DNA of 64,000 nucleotides from the NCBI RefSeq assembly GCF_900176205.1, contig NZ_LT859959.1, positions 1,240,001-1,304,000 of the forward strand. Reading direction: 5' to 3'. The stretch is from Bradyrhizobium sp. ORS 285. Lineage in GTDB: Bacteria; Pseudomonadota; Alphaproteobacteria; Rhizobiales; Xanthobacteraceae. This document shows positions 27,996 to 41,602 of the stretch, one piece after another. Under the pieces are notes generated by a model that was not told where the DNA came from, made no database searches, and saw only the letters and a list, made by a program, of their open reading frames with translations. The position numbers and the translations under genes were made by a program. The stretch's first letter is position 1. Each line of letters starts with the position of its first letter.

Positions 27996-29643
27996 TACGA
28001 ACCGGCCCAGACCGGTCTCTGGCCGCGGCCAACTCGGTTTGGAAGGGGGTGTGGGCGGGGCGGAGTGCTCATCACACGCAGCGCCGTCCACAGCCCCGGG
28101 CCGTATTTCGTCGACGGGCATGGATACGATGGCTGTCTCCGCCACTTTCCGCCGGAGGGACCGAAGCAAGCGCTGGACGATGGAATCCTGCTTGTCGCTG
28201 AACGTCAGGGGATCAATGGTGGTGAGCCGGCCCACGATGGTCAGTGCAGTGAGCTGCGGCTCGACGGCGAGCCAGCTCTCGATCGTCGCGAGATGGGGAT
28301 CGAGCTTGGACGGCATGCGAACGCGCTTTTTGTATCGCCGTTTCGGCAGGCGGTGCGTAGCCCGCACCTCGGTGGTCTTTGCCGAGTTGCCAAGCGACCG
28401 GGCGAATGAGCGCGGGTCGACCGAAGATACCTTGGCAGCTATCGCAGACCGCGCTTGCCGATCCGTTCGCCGAGCTCTTCTTGTGCCGAACGGATCGTAG
28501 CAAGCAATTGCACGGGGGCGAGAGTCCGATATGTCTCGCGCAGACGGCGCTTGATCGCCGAGGGAAGTTTCGGGTGTTCGAGTGCACGTTCGTACGGTGT
28601 AGTGGGCGGATGATAGCGTTTGATGATCCTGGCACCCTCGCGTCGCTTCTCTTTAAGCTTGAATGACGGCTGGAAGAAGTTCACCAGCAGGCGTGCCGCC
28701 GCGGAGAGACGTGCCATCACCCGGGCCGTCTCGACCCCGTCGAAGCGTCCGTATCCGACAAGCCGCCTGACCACCGCGCCGTTCTTCTGCTCCACGAAAG
28801 CCTGATCGTTCTTCTTGTAGGCACGTGACCGCGTGACCTCGATCTTCTGTGCTCGGCACCATGGAACGACGACGTCGTTCATGAACGCGCTGTCGTTGTC
28901 GAAGTCGGCGCAACAGATTACCCAAGGGAACAGGCCCTGTGCTCGCGTCATCGCTTCCACGACGAGGCTGCCATCGCGTGTCACCAGAGGCAAGCATTCC
29001 GTCCATCCCGTTGCGATGTCGACCATGGTCAATGTCTGGATAAACGAGCCGGCGACGCTGGTTCCACCGTGCGCAACCATGTCGATCTCGCAAAAGCCCG
29101 GCGGCGGGTTTGCCCAGTCATTGAACCTGCGGATCGGCACCTCGCGTCGAAGCGCCGAGTAGAATCCGACACGCCGCCGGCGTCCCCCAGCGGCCGCAAC
29201 TTTGACGTCGATCAACATCCGATCAATCGTTGCCGCGCTCAGAGTTGTCAGCAGCACTCGCTCGGCGCTCGTCGGCTTCAGCCGGCCATGCCGCTCCAGC
29301 GCGGGCAACAGCACTGGGATCATCGATACAAGTTACCGCAGACACGATCGGAGGCCTCCCACAGCGCGACCAGAGCGTCGCGCACGCTGGCGTATTTGCG
29401 CCGCCGACTTGTCGCTGGTTCGGATCGGCCCGTTGTCCCTTCGTCGAGTGATGGTCTGGGCCTGTCGCTTCCAGCAACCGACAGTGCCCGCACCGCGTGC
29501 TTGCGGTGCCAACCCGTCGTTGCTGTCAACTCGTCAAAGATCCTACCCTTCTCAACCCGTCCAGCCGCACGGTAGCGCTCCGCCACCGCGGCCAACATCT
29601 CGCGCCTTGCGCCCATGCTGATCCCGCTCGCCATTGGCGCCAC
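27996..29643 (-). pseudogene. rve-type transposase, split over three frames, copy 2
   Basis: Identical arrangement to the copy at 4.0-5.6 kb: N-terminal frame 29320-29643, integrase core 28439-29323, C-terminal frame ending near 28367. Because the left-end indels differ, the last frame stays open a little further (to 27885). Shared frameshifts show that decay came before duplication. Confidence 0.75.
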
Positions 29644-29818
29644 CGACCTGATTCGGTAACGCCGCCCCAGTCATCGGCGGAATTGTCCGGTAACATTTTC
29701 GTGTTATCCGGCGTGCAAATTTGCCCCCCTAAGCCGGGGGATCGGCGTCCAAAATTGACCCCCCGATTGTTGGCCGTAGCAGGCTGCCCGCTTCGGGTTG
29801 AAGCGGGGGGTCAGGGGG

Positions 29819-29970
29819 ATGCTGGTTGTGGAGACGATTGCGCGGATCAGGCGCGAGCACTTCGTCAAGGGCAAGACGATCAAGGAGATTGCCCGGGACC
29901 TCAAGGTCTCGTGGAACACCGTCCGCAAGGTGCTGCGGTCGGGCGAGACATCATTCGAGGAGGGCGGCCT
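29819..29970 (+). pseudogene. istA N-terminal stub, copy 2
   Basis: Same about 50-residue IstA start as at 5809-5960. Cut off at 29970, where the sequence changes to an IS3 orfB fragment on the opposite strand. Confidence 0.7.
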
Positions 29971-30340
29971 GGTCGGAGCGACGGGATCTGTAGTGGTAGG
30001 TCGACCTGTCGAACTCCAGGGCCTCGCAGGCCCTGCGGATCGACACCTGCCACTTGCCGCAGATCTCGTCGACCAGCTTGCGCTTCCGACCAGGCTTCAC
30101 AGCTTTCGGCGGATCATGTCCTGCAGCATCTCCTTGTCGAGCGACAGATCGGCCACCAGCTTCCTCAGCTTGCCGTTCTCGTCCTCAAGCTGCTTCAGCC
30201 GCCGCATCTCGGTCGGCAGCAGCCCGTCGTACTTCTTCTTCCAACTAAAATAGGTCGCTGGGCTGATCCCGGCCTTGCGGCAGATGTCCGTGACCTGCGC
30301 GGCGACAATCAAGGTGAGAACCCAGCGACAATCAGGATGA

Positions 30341-32841
<2,501 letters not shown>

Positions 32842-33125
32842 CGCTGCGGCAATGCTGATTGTCGCCCAGCGTCAATCAGCCCTTGCCAAGCCGGGAGCCA
32901 GCGACAATGATCCGGCCACCCGGCTCCAATCTTCTCATCCAGATTGACGCCAAGTTCTCATCCTGATCGTCGCGCTATAGTGACCGGCACGCCGTCGTTG
33001 CCCTGCTTCAGAATGAACGCCTTCTGGGCGTCCGAAAACTTCGAGGCCTTCATCGTCTTCCGCTCCTCCCAGCCGGGGAATCGGCAACGCAAGACTCTAC
33101 CCAAAAATGGTCCAGTTTCCCGGCC

Positions 33126-33454
33126 TCAGATCAACGGCCGTTGGCGAGCTGGTCGGAGACAAAGTCCAGCGACCAGCGCGCATTCGGTTTGCCTTCCACC
33201 GAGATCGGAGCCCGCATCCCGATAGCCTTTCGACGGGCGCGTCGCTTGCGCACCGTAGGCCTTTCTCCGCGGTACAGCCGACGGATACGATTGATGCCGG
33301 ATCGCTCGCCCTCCCGTCGCAGCAGGATGAACAGCCGACGATAGCCGAACCGCCGCCCTTCGTTGGCAAGCTCGCGCAGTCTGGCCCGAAGCTCGGCGTC
33401 CGGAGGGCGACGAGACCGGTAGCGCACCATCGTCCGATCCGCCCCGCCGATCAA
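33126..33454 (-). pseudogene. IS3-family OrfB fragment (second type)
   Basis: Minus-strand fragment with [53 protein letters not shown] and [15 protein letters not shown]. Truncated at both sides by other IS sequences; the catalytic core is missing after the first Asp. Confidence 0.78.
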
Positions 33455-34177
33455 GCAGGGCTACCTGGTAAATCACAAGAAGCTGTTCCGGCTGTACCGG
33501 GAGGAACGGCTCACGGTGCGCCGCAGAGGTGGCCGCAAGCGCGCTATCGGGACGTGAGCGCCGATGAAGGTGCCGCTGCTAGCGAATGATCGCTGGTCGC
33601 TCGACTTCGTGTCGGATCGGATGACCGATGGCCGACGCTTCCGCATCCTGACCGTGGTCGAGGACTGCACCCGCGAGTGCCTGGCGCTGGTGGCCGACAC
33701 CTCACTCTCGGCACCCGGGCCGCTCGGGAGCTGGACCGGCTGGTCGCCGAGCGCGGCAAGCCCGGGTGGGGGTGAATGAAAACGGCGGTGAGCTCACCAA
33801 CAATGCCATCCTGACCTGGGCCGATCAGAGCCGCATCGCCTGGCACTACATCGCGCCGGGCAAGCCCACGCAAAACGCCTTCATCGAGAGCTTCAACGGC
33901 CGCCTGCGAGATGAACTGCTGAACGAGACCCTTGTCACCTCGCTCGCCCAGGCCCGCGTCGCTCTCCGATGCTGGCGGGCCTACTATAACGACGCTCGGC
34001 CGCACTCCCAGCTCGGATGGAAGACGCCATCCGAGTTTGCCGCAACCTGCCATCGGCGTCGGGATCTGGCGCTGCGCTGTGAAGGCTCCGCGCCAGCTCC
34101 CGCCGCTACCACCGCCCATATGGGCACATCCGACCGCCCCAACGAACTCAGACCTGGATAAAACTTGGGCAAGGTCA
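33455..34177 (+). pseudogene. IS3-family OrfB fragment (same type as copy 1)
   Basis: Begins within orfB ([20 protein letters not shown]) and runs to the element end GGGCAAGGTCA. Frameshifts split it near 33545 and 33720-33770 (main pieces 33564-33779 and 33766-34161). It keeps the normal [17 protein letters not shown], showing what the C tract of copy 1 replaced. Confidence 0.82.
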
Positions 34178-34285
34178 CGAGGTTGTCCATCATGGCGTCC
34201 GCCAACAGCCGCTTGAGCAGCGTGTTCCCGTCCTCCGGAATCTTCAGCCGCTTAGCCGACGAAACGTCCATTTCGCGAAATTGGC
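34178..34285 (-). pseudogene. IS3 OrfA scrap
   Basis: About 100 bp on the minus strand encoding MDVSSAKRLKIPEDGNTLL then KRLLADAMMDN, a variant of the leucine-zipper part of OrfA. It abuts the 3' end of the nopM-like gene. Confidence 0.65.
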
Positions 34286-34289
34286 CTTT

Positions 34290-36728
34290 TCATAGCTGAA
34301 GTGCGTGCTCCTCGAGAATCTGGCGTGTCAGAGCGCCCCTGATCTCACAGGCGATTTCGTCACGAATGATGGCGCCGAGTTGTAGCTCGGCATCGCTGTA
34401 TCCGGTCAGTCCATTATCGGCCAGCCGTTGGTCAAGGCGCCTACGGAACTCCTCGTCGAGCGCCTCCGCTAGCCTGTCCTGCATCTTTACATGCTCTTCC
34501 GGGGCGATTCGCCTCATGACAGCGTCCCAAGGCTGCCAGCAAGTCGCCAAATAGTCGGCGAACCCCGCCGCCTCCTGACTCTTTACTTGCATCTCGGCTT
34601 CGGCGAGGTCATTCTCTGTGACGAAGGAGACATCATAAAACCGCATGTCCGGAGCGATGAGCTGTAGATCAAGCCGGTCACGTAGCTTTACCTGATAGGC
34701 GAGGTACACTTCGAGCTCGTCGACGCCCCTAAGCGAGGCAACCTTCTGGCGGGCAATCGGCTCAAGCGCGTCCAGACGGAACAGAACGCGGGCCTGCTGG
34801 ATGAGTTCGCCGAGCCGCTGGTCATAGGCCCCATCCTCGACATCAGCGTTCAGACGCGCGGTTTGCATGCCGTTCCAGGTCAGAGTGATACGATCCTGGC
34901 AGGTCTCGCTCGCGTCCACGGCCAACTGAAAGTACTGCTCGCGCAACTTCGGCCTCATCGCTGCCTGTCGCAGTCCATCAGCCACGGCCTGCCGGAAATC
35001 GAGGTTGTCATAGTTTACGGTCTTTTTCAGCTTGCCTAGGAAGATTGCATATTCCGGAGCCCCCGCCTCTTCGGCGAAGCTATGCCAAGCGGTTATCACC
35101 TCCGGCTCGTCTTTAATCCATTCCGCCACCGCCTCGGGCAAAGATCTTTCCTGATCCTCCACCACTTCATCGTGCATTGAAAAGAATATCCTCGGGCCGG
35201 CGTAGCGCGGGGCATTAAGGTCTCCCGCCAAGTTCGTCAGTACCTGTTCGGGCAGCGGATTATTTTCCAAATAAACCATGCACTCAGAACACAACGCGGT
35301 TAGCAGCGTTTCCGGCAGGCTGGTCAGTCGATTGTGGCGTGCCTCAAGCATCTGGAGTGCGGCCGGCAGGCGCTCTGGCAAGCTGGTAAGCCTGTTCCCG
35401 CTGACGTGGAGTCTCTGGAGCTCAGGCGGAAGCGTCTCTGGCAGGCTAATCAGGAGGTTGTCGCGCGCAAATAGCAACCGGAGTTCGGTCGGGAGAGTGT
35501 CGGGCAGAGTGGCCAGCCGGTTGTCATCGGCTTCGAGCTCTTCGAGGTCGGACGGAAGGGTTTCAGGCAGGCTGGCGAGCCGATTGCTGCCGACAGCGAG
35601 CGATCGAAGTCCGCTAGGCAGCGCATCGGGCAGGCTGGTTAGCCGGTTGCCGCGTACATCAAGGTCTTGGAGACCGACCGGCAACGCGTCCGGAAGGCTG
35701 GTCAGCAAGTTGGTGGTGACGGTGAGTGTCCACAGATTCTCCGGAAGAGTCTCAGGCAGCGCAGCCAGCCTGTTGCTGCCAAGAGATAGTGATTGGAGTC
35801 CCTCCGGCAGGGTTTCAGGCAGACTGGTCAACAGATTGCAGCTGGCGTCAAGCGTCCGAAGTCCGGATGGGAGCTGGTCAGGCAGGTGCACAAGCTCGTT
35901 TTGGCTCACGTTTAGTGACTTGACCCCGGCCGGAAATGCATCGGGCAATGTCGTCAGGCTCAGGTTTGACAAATCCAACCTTGCGTAGACGTCGCCATCC
36001 TCGCCCCAAGCAAGGATTCGTCTTACCGCCTCTTGCCGATCCTCGCCTTCCGCTTGCCCGCTCTCGCAGGCCCAGGCGTCCAAGGTCTGTTCAAGCCGCG
36101 GTTGCCTGACGACGGGACCCTCAAGGTCTGTAGGACCGCCTTCGCAACTCTCCAACGCTTCGTTCCACTCCGCTCCGATCGAGGCGAGCCCACGCCCCAA
36201 TCCTGAAGTATGATCAAAACTTGGCTGGGGATCACGACTGAGAACCGACGCCCCCACGCTTCGTTCCCAAGGATCAGCCGAAGCCGATGGCCAATCTGGC
36301 AGAATTTCGCCGGCATCCGTCCATGAATGCCCTTCCTGATCGAGATGCGCGGGCCAAGTTGAAGACGAATCGATGTCAGACCAACAATCCATCGGACCGA
36401 AGTTGCCGCCGGGCGACCACACAGCGTGATCCGCCGCAAAACGGATATGCGGATTGCCCCGCTGATCAGAGTAGACGGACGGATCAAAGGGCATCTGCGA
36501 CGCCCCCTGCGCACCGAGATCGTCGCGCGACATTCCGAAAGACTCGACATCTCCGCTCGCCCCAATATCGGGAGCGCCTGAGCCGTCTGAATGGTGAGGC
36601 GGGAGTTCGTTCAGATTCAACTCGGTCAGGCGCAGCTGAAACCCCGATTGGTCCGCCTCTTGTTGTCCTCGCTCGCCCCGCTCGACATACGGGACCTCGA
36701 ATGAGTTTAGGTCTTTGAGTGGGTCCAC
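34290..36728 (-). CDS. nopM: NopM-like T3SS effector, LRR-NEL E3 ubiquitin ligase (IpaH type)
   Basis: 812 aa. The N-terminal 240 residues are Ser/Asp/Gly-rich without known domain. About eleven 21-residue leucine-rich repeats follow at 250-480 (pattern L-N-L-SLPETLP). From about 500 comes a NEL ubiquitin-ligase domain with the catalytic Cys-x-Asp in DASETCQDRITLTWNGMQTA (Cys610, Asp612). Start is GTG at 36728 behind GGGAGG. A tts box lies 60 bp upstream, consistent with TtsI control and secretion by the Rhc system. NopM-type ligases are known to modulate plant defence and nodulation; the target here is unknown. Confidence 0.93.
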   Translation of the reverse strand: MDPLKDLNSFEVPYVERGERGQQEADQSGFQLRLTELNLNELPPHHSDGSGAPDIGASGDVESFGMSRDDLGAQGASQMPFDPSVYSDQRGNPHIRFAADHAVWSPGGNFGPMDCWSDIDSSSTWPAHLDQEGHSWTDAGEILPDWPSASADPWERSVGASVLSRDPQPSFDHTSGLGRGLASIGAEWNEALESCEGGPTDLEGPVVRQPRLEQTLDAWACESGQAEGEDRQEAVRRILAWGEDGDVYARLDLSNLSLTTLPDAFPAGVKSLNVSQNELVHLPDQLPSGLRTLDASCNLLTSLPETLPEGLQSLSLGSNRLAALPETLPENLWTLTVTTNLLTSLPDALPVGLQDLDVRGNRLTSLPDALPSGLRSLAVGSNRLASLPETLPSDLEELEADDNRLATLPDTLPTELRLLFARDNLLISLPETLPPELQRLHVSGNRLTSLPERLPAALQMLEARHNRLTSLPETLLTALCSECMVYLENNPLPEQVLTNLAGDLNAPRYAGPRIFFSMHDEVVEDQERSLPEAVAEWIKDEPEVITAWHSFAEEAGAPEYAIFLGKLKKTVNYDNLDFRQAVADGLRQAAMRPKLREQYFQLAVDASETCQDRITLTWNGMQTARLNADVEDGAYDQRLGELIQQARVLFRLDALEPIARQKVASLRGVDELEVYLAYQVKLRDRLDLQLIAPDMRFYDVSFVTENDLAEAEMQVKSQEAAGFADYLATCWQPWDAVMRRIAPEEHVKMQDRLAEALDEEFRRRLDQRLADNGLTGYSDAELQLGAIIRDEIACEIRGALTRQILEEHALQL

Positions 36729-36787
36729 GCCATCCTCCCTTCACAGATCTGAGCAGCTAACGCCAGCCACTTATAATCACGCTCTTG

Positions 36788-36816
36788 CTAATAAGCTTAG
36801 CTTTCTGGAACCTGAC
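36788..36816 (-). promoter_or_regulatory. tts box of the nopM-like gene
   Basis: Read on the minus strand it starts GTCAGGTTCCAGAAAGCTAA and ends GCTTATTAG, a good fit to the TtsI-binding pattern. It sits 60 bp before the GTG start. An IS3 copy begins 63 bp further upstream. Confidence 0.82.
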
Positions 36817-36878
36817 CAAGTAGACGAACGATCGCAACCGCCATTGAGCTCTCTTTGGCATTCGAGCGTTATACCAAG

Positions 36879-37719
36879 TGACCTTGCCCAAGTTTTCTCC
36901 AGGTCTGAGTTCGTTGGGGCGGTCGGATGTGCCCATGTGGGGGCGGTGGTAGCGGCGGGAGCTGGAGCGGAGCTCTCGACATAGCGCAGCGCCAGATCCC
37001 GACGCGGATGGCAGGTGGCAGCGAACTCGGATGGCGTCTTCCACCCGAGCTGCGAGTGCGGCTGAGCGTCGTTATAGTCGGCCCGCCAGCATCGGTGCGC
37101 GACGCGGGCCTGGCAAACGAGGTGACAAGGGTCTCGTTCAGCAGTTCATCCCGCAGGCGGCCGTTGAAGCTCTCGATGAAGGCGTTTTGCGTGGGCTTGC
37201 CCGGCGCGATGTAGTGCCAGGCGACACGGCTCTGATCGGTCCATCTCAGAATGGTCTTGCTGGTGAGCTCGCTACCGTTGTCGCTCACCATCATCCTGGG
37301 CTTGCCGCGCTCGGCGACCAGCCGGTCCAGCTCCCGAGCGACCCGGGTGCCCGAGAGTGAGGTGTCGGCCACCAGCGCCAGGCACTCGCGGGTGCAGTCG
37401 TCGACCACGGTCAGGATGCGGAAGCGCCGGCCATCGGTCATCTGATCCGACATGAAGTCGAGCGACCAGCGATCATTCGCTAACCTCTGCGGCGCACCGT
37501 GAGCCGTTCCTCCCGGTACAGCCGGAACAGCTTCTTGTGATTGACCAGGTAGGCCTCCCGCTTGAGCAGGACGTGCAGGCGACGATAGCCGAAGCGGCGG
37601 CGCTCGTAGGCGATCGCCCTCATGCGCTGCCGCAGCCCGGCATCATCGGCCCGGCTCGTCTGATATCTGACCGTCATGCGGCAATAGCCGACGGCTTTAC
37701 ACGCCCGCCGTTCGCTCAT
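36879..37719 (-). pseudogene. IS3 OrfB, deleted and frameshifted
   Basis: The 5' part (37480-37719) ends at TVRRRG; about 55-60 bases are missing compared with copy 1. The rest (36869-37453) resumes at [17 protein letters not shown] second frameshift near 37110 scrambles the C-terminus. Confidence 0.82.
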
Positions 37720-37768
37720 CCCGTGAACGCCACGAGATGTACGACAGCTTTCCGCTTCGCCGCGGGCG

Positions 37769-38035
37769 TCACGACTTCTTTCCCAGGAGATCCTTCAGGG
37801 CAGCATTGTCCAGCATCGCGTCCGCCAGCAGCCGCTTCAGCCGTGTATTCTCGTCCTCCAGCGTCTTCAGCCGCTTGGCCTCCGAGACGTCCGTTTCGCC
37901 GAACTTGGCCTTCCACTTGTAAATGCTGGCGTCGCTCACGCCATGCTTGCGGCACAGATCGGCGACCGCAACGCCAGCCTCGTGCTCCTTGAAAATCCAG
38001 ATGATCTGCTCTGCCGTAAAGCGGCTGCGCTTCAT
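37769..38035 (-). CDS. IS3 OrfA
   Basis: 88 aa from MKRSRFTAEQIIWIFKEHEA. HTH (VADLCRKHGVSDASIYKWK) and leucine zipper (LKTLEDENTRLKRLLADAML). Intact, but its orfB partner is dead. Confidence 0.85.
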   Translation of the reverse strand: MKRSRFTAEQIIWIFKEHEAGVAVADLCRKHGVSDASIYKWKAKFGETDVSEAKRLKTLEDENTRLKRLLADAMLDNAALKDLLGKKS

Positions 38036-38099
38036 GCTCTGGTCCTCGTTGCGGGCCAGAACGAACTTCAAACTGGATTAAGCCCTAGGGGCAAGGTCA

Positions 38100-38400
38100 T
38101 GACCATGGTCGAACACTACCACCGTGAGGGCCGCTGGCGGCCGACACCTCACTCTCCGACGCCGGCAGGCGCTCGGGAACCGGATTGGCTGGTCGCGAAG
38201 CACGGCAAGCTCGGGATGGTGGTCAGTGACAGCGGCAGAGAACTCACCGGCCACGCCATCCCAACATGGCCGATCAGAGCCGCATCGTTAGCACATCGCG
38301 CCGGGAAACCTCACGCTTTCATCGAGAGCTTCACAAGCGCCTGCGAGATGAACTATTGAACAATCCCCTGTTCACCTTGCTCACTCAGGTGCATGTCACG
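38100..38400 (+). pseudogene. Degenerate IS3 OrfB fragment
   Basis: Recognisable pieces of OrfB in shifting frames: GMVVSDSGRELTGHAIPTW, HAFIESFT and LRDELLNNPLFTLLTQ. More diverged than the other IS3 remnants. Confidence 0.65.
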
Positions 38401-38699
38401 CTCCGATGTCAAAGTGGCGACCACGCGTGTAAAAATGTGAGTATAATAGATTTAGGTGCAGGTAACTTAAGTGTAGGTTGGGCAAATTGCCGACTCTATC
38501 CTTATAAATTCAGGACGAGCCGTGTCGAAATCGACAACCGCTGTCGCAGACACGAAGGATTAGCCGGCCTCGATGCTGGCCTGAGATGGGCCCTCGCCTT
38601 CAGCGGCTGAAGGCCTTGACCCCGTCCGCTCGTTGTCCTGTCGGTTCGATACGCGCTCGTTTGTTGACGGCGTGTGGCATGGCGCTCGATCAGCTCACC

Positions 38700-39440
38700 G
38701 CAACGCGTGGTGACTTATGATCCATTTTCTCCACGCGCGATCATCGTGTTTAGGATGATGATCAGCATGCGCATGCAGGCAAGGAGCGCAATTTTTAGCT
38801 CCTTCGCCTGAGGCTCTCGTAATAGGTTTTTGGCACGAAATTAGACTGGGGCGCTGCGCCGAAACAGGCAGGGTACAGGCATTTTTACCCAACCCTACCT
38901 CCCTTGATGTGGCGCTCGCCTCGGCGCTGCCGCTGTCATCGTCGAAAGAGGCGACTCTGATCGGGGCGGCGGTGATCTCGTCGCTCACCTTGCCGAGCGC
39001 CGGCGCTCCTGCAATGAGGATCACGGGGGGCGCGCCAGCAAGAATGATCTCGGTGCGCTTGGCAACTCCGGTGTCGCCTTGACCTAGAGGAGATCGCTGC
39101 CTCCAGCTTAGCAATCCGGCCTTCAATGCCTAGGATCGGCCTGTAGCGCCAATCCCGGCCCAACATGCTCGTTCTGGTTCCGCGAACGGGCTTCCAGATC
39201 CATCAGGTTATTTCATGCTCTCACCAGTCCCGCTAGTTCCTCACGCTTAGCATCGTTGGTCCGACTCGGCGCATCGCTGAAATTCTCAGCGAACCAGGCA
39301 ATCATCTCCGCATCGATCGTGTCGGTCTTCGACTGGCCGACAGGGCGAAGCTACGGATCCGCTTGGAAGCGACGATTCTCACCTCTATGCCGGCCTAGCG
39401 CAGCAGGATACATCGATGCCGGCAACACCAATTGCGATTA
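38700..39440 (-). pseudogene. IS110-family transposase remnant, heavily decayed
   Basis: Minus strand, several frames. From the right: a segment like the IS110 DEDD region (DAEMIAWFAENFSDAPSRTN), then degenerate sequence, then a C-terminal piece (ALLACMRMLIIILNTMIARG). Many stops. Confidence 0.6.
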
Positions 39441-40770
39441 GTGCATCATGCACGCCCTTACTTGCCTTGCATGGGCTCAAGGCTTTTCCAATTGTTCGGG
39501 TTCAAGAAAATCACCGCAGCTATTCATAGCTATAGTCAGGCTTTGCCGCGTTTGGGCTCTACGGCTCATATCTAGCGACGGGCAGTTTGCGAGAGCCGCG
39601 CGTTCGTGATTGTTGTTGAAAGTCCGAACACAAGGGGACCGCTTTGGTGAGGGCGAGGTGGCATTCATTGTTACGCGGCCAGATTCGACTCGTTGTTGCC
39701 TTCTCGCCTAGTGCGCTGGCTCGGCCATTACGGCGTTCTCGACTATTACAGCATTGGCGACATAGCTGAGTTCGAGGAACCTGGACGACCAGGTGAGGAC
39801 TAGACACCAGACGGCATTGTTCTCGCTGGGGGGGTTGAACCTGACATTGCGTCAAGTTGTATGAAAATCACGCTGGCTTAATTCGATGATACGCGGATCG
39901 CGTCCTTATATTGAGCCAAACCAAACCTTCAAAGATTCAGGGGCCCGTGCTATGCTGTTCTTCTTCGCGCTGTCGATAGCTTTCGCTATCCTCGGTACGA
40001 CATTCGCCATGAGCGCATGGCTGTCCCGCCAGCGCAGCCGCAACTTAATCGGCGTTCGTCCCACCCACATGTCTAAGCGGAGAGCGTTCTAAACTGAAAA
40101 GCAAGGTACCTTGTTGCCATCTTATCGATAGCTAACCGGCCATGAGCTGTCGCGAAACCTTGGTGACGGCGAGGCCGGTCAGACGCTGGCGGATATGGGC
40201 CAACGGTCGGTCGGCCTCGCGAGGACACCCAGCTCGTAATCGAATGTAATCAAAAACGAGCTTTTGCGACTGGTTGTGGCCGCCAAGACGGCCGCAGCCT
40301 TCCTGTATGACCTCGATCACTTTGAGCGTTATAGCAGGGCGGTGCCGTTCGACGGACAGCCATCGACTGGATGGTGCAGTGGCACACACTGCCTAAGTTC
40401 CTCTCGAGTCGTCGTCCGCAGACGCCTGCAGAGCTCGGCTAGTAGTTCGTAGACTGCAGCAGTATGTCTCGATTCCTGTTCAGGCAGTCGACAGCTGTCT
40501 GTAGACATTTCCACGAGCGTCTACAATGCGCTTATTGCAGAACGTGGATTATAGAAATCTTGTCGAGGGATGGGATAACGGTTGAGCTTTAGGCGGGGGA
40601 AATCGTCGTACTCGAACCTGGCGATAATGACGTGCGATGCGGCACTCGGCTTGCTTGGCGCAAACCCGGCCACTCTGATCTTTGTTCTGACCGGAGGATC
40701 CCATACTGGTGCGCAATCAACTGGCGCCGGAGCTCCGGGTCATCACGTTCGTCGACAAGCTGCCTGCTGT
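39441..40770. other. 1.3 kb without a confident gene
   Basis: A small plus frame (39886-40092) contains a hydrophobic stretch (MLFFFALSIAFAILGTTFAM) and could encode a tiny membrane protein; support is weak. Other short frames at 40132-40514 are unconvincing. Ends at the target duplication of the next IS66. Confidence 0.4.
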
Positions 40771-40848
40771 GTAAGCCCCCGGTGACGGCCGCCTTGCGCG
40801 GGAGCTGATGCCTGTTGAAGCCATAGTACTAGTCCACGCCCTAGTCCT

Positions 40849-41214
40849 ATGGCCAGTACAGAAGTGGAAGTGATCACGTCGGAGCGGCGACGGCGGCATT
40901 GGTCGCGGGCTGAAAAGGAGCGCATCGTCGCTGCAGCGTTGCAGCCGGGTGCGACGATCCTGGGCGTGGCGCGCGCGTTTGGTGTGCATTCGAGCCAGGT
41001 GTTCCGCTGGCGCCAGCAGCTGTGCGGCGAGAAGGCTGCCGTGCCCGGCTTTGCCGCGGTGACGATCGCTGCCGATCCGCACCCGGCAACAGCCTGCATG
41101 CAGGGGTTTATCGAAGTCGAGATCGGGACCGAGACGAAGATCCGGATCAGCGGTACGGCGGATGTCGCGACGGTGACGGCAGAGATCGCGGCACTCCGGG
41201 CGGGCTCAGGATAA
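40849..41214 (+). CDS. tnpA: IS66 TnpA (second type)
   Basis: 121 aa with the HTH RRRHWSRAEKERIVAAALQP and VARAFGVHSSQVFRWRQQL. The C-terminus has the usual short tail (DVATVTAEIAALRAG). The stop falls at the start of tnpB. Confidence 0.88.
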   Translation: MASTEVEVITSERRRRHWSRAEKERIVAAALQPGATILGVARAFGVHSSQVFRWRQQLCGEKAAVPGFAAVTIAADPHPATACMQGFIEVEIGTETKIRISGTADVATVTAEIAALRAGSG

Positions 41215-41561
41215 CGATTCCGATCCCCTCCGGCACCCAGGTCTGGCTGGCGACGGGCCATACCGACATGCGCAAGGGCTTCGACGGTCTGGCGCTGCTG
41301 GTCCTGGAGACCTTGAAGCGCGATCCACATGGTGGCCATCTGTTCGTGTTCCGCGGCCGCAGCGGCAGCCTGATCAAGGTGCTGTGGCACGACGGCCAGG
41401 GCATGTGCCTGTTCGCCAAGCGGCTGGAGCGCGGCCGCTTCATCTGGCCACAGGCTGTGGACGGAGCCATGACGATCACGCCGGCCCAGCTCGGCTATCT
41501 GCTCGAAGGCATCGACTGGCGGCATCCGCAGCGGACGTGGCGCCCGGAAGCTGTGGGTTGA
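41211..41561 (+). CDS. tnpB: IS66 TnpB (second type)
   Basis: About 115 aa: QVWLATGHTDMRKGFDGLAL, FRGRSGSLIKVLWHDGQG, and EGIDWRHPQRTW. The normal ATG start is not present: the sequence at the junction reads ATAACGATT where relatives have ATGATT. A downstream ATG (41269) would lose the conserved N-terminus, so start and function are uncertain. Confidence 0.75.
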   Translation: MTIPIPSGTQVWLATGHTDMRKGFDGLALLVLETLKRDPHGGHLFVFRGRSGSLIKVLWHDGQGMCLFAKRLERGRFIWPQAVDGAMTITPAQLGYLLEGIDWRHPQRTWRPEAVG

Positions 41562-41602
41562 GCGCTCGAACGTAACGGCACTGATGCGTACCGGGCGGAG
41601 CT

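Larger units (their letters stand above)
27935..29970. repeat. 2036-bp direct repeat, copy 2
   Basis: Same segment as 3925-5960, offset by 24010 bp over its whole length and with the same broken transposase. It ends at the same base but is here joined to an IS3 fragment. Confidence 0.9.
36879..38099 (-). mobile_element. IS3-family element, copy 2 (1221 bp), inactivated
   Basis: Both ends carry TGACCTTGCCC-type inverted repeats. Contains orfA intact and orfB broken by a deletion and frameshifts. No target duplication is obvious. Confidence 0.85.

Noticed and set aside
36287..36718. 143-codon frame opposite the start of the nopM-like gene
   Set aside because: Arg/Pro-rich shadow; the effector frame has domains, a ribosome-binding site and a tts box.
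34290..36728. Novel defence system among the unusual genes
   Set aside because: All large non-IS genes fit known symbiosis or T3SS families; no nuclease-helicase, toxin-antitoxin or retron pattern was seen.
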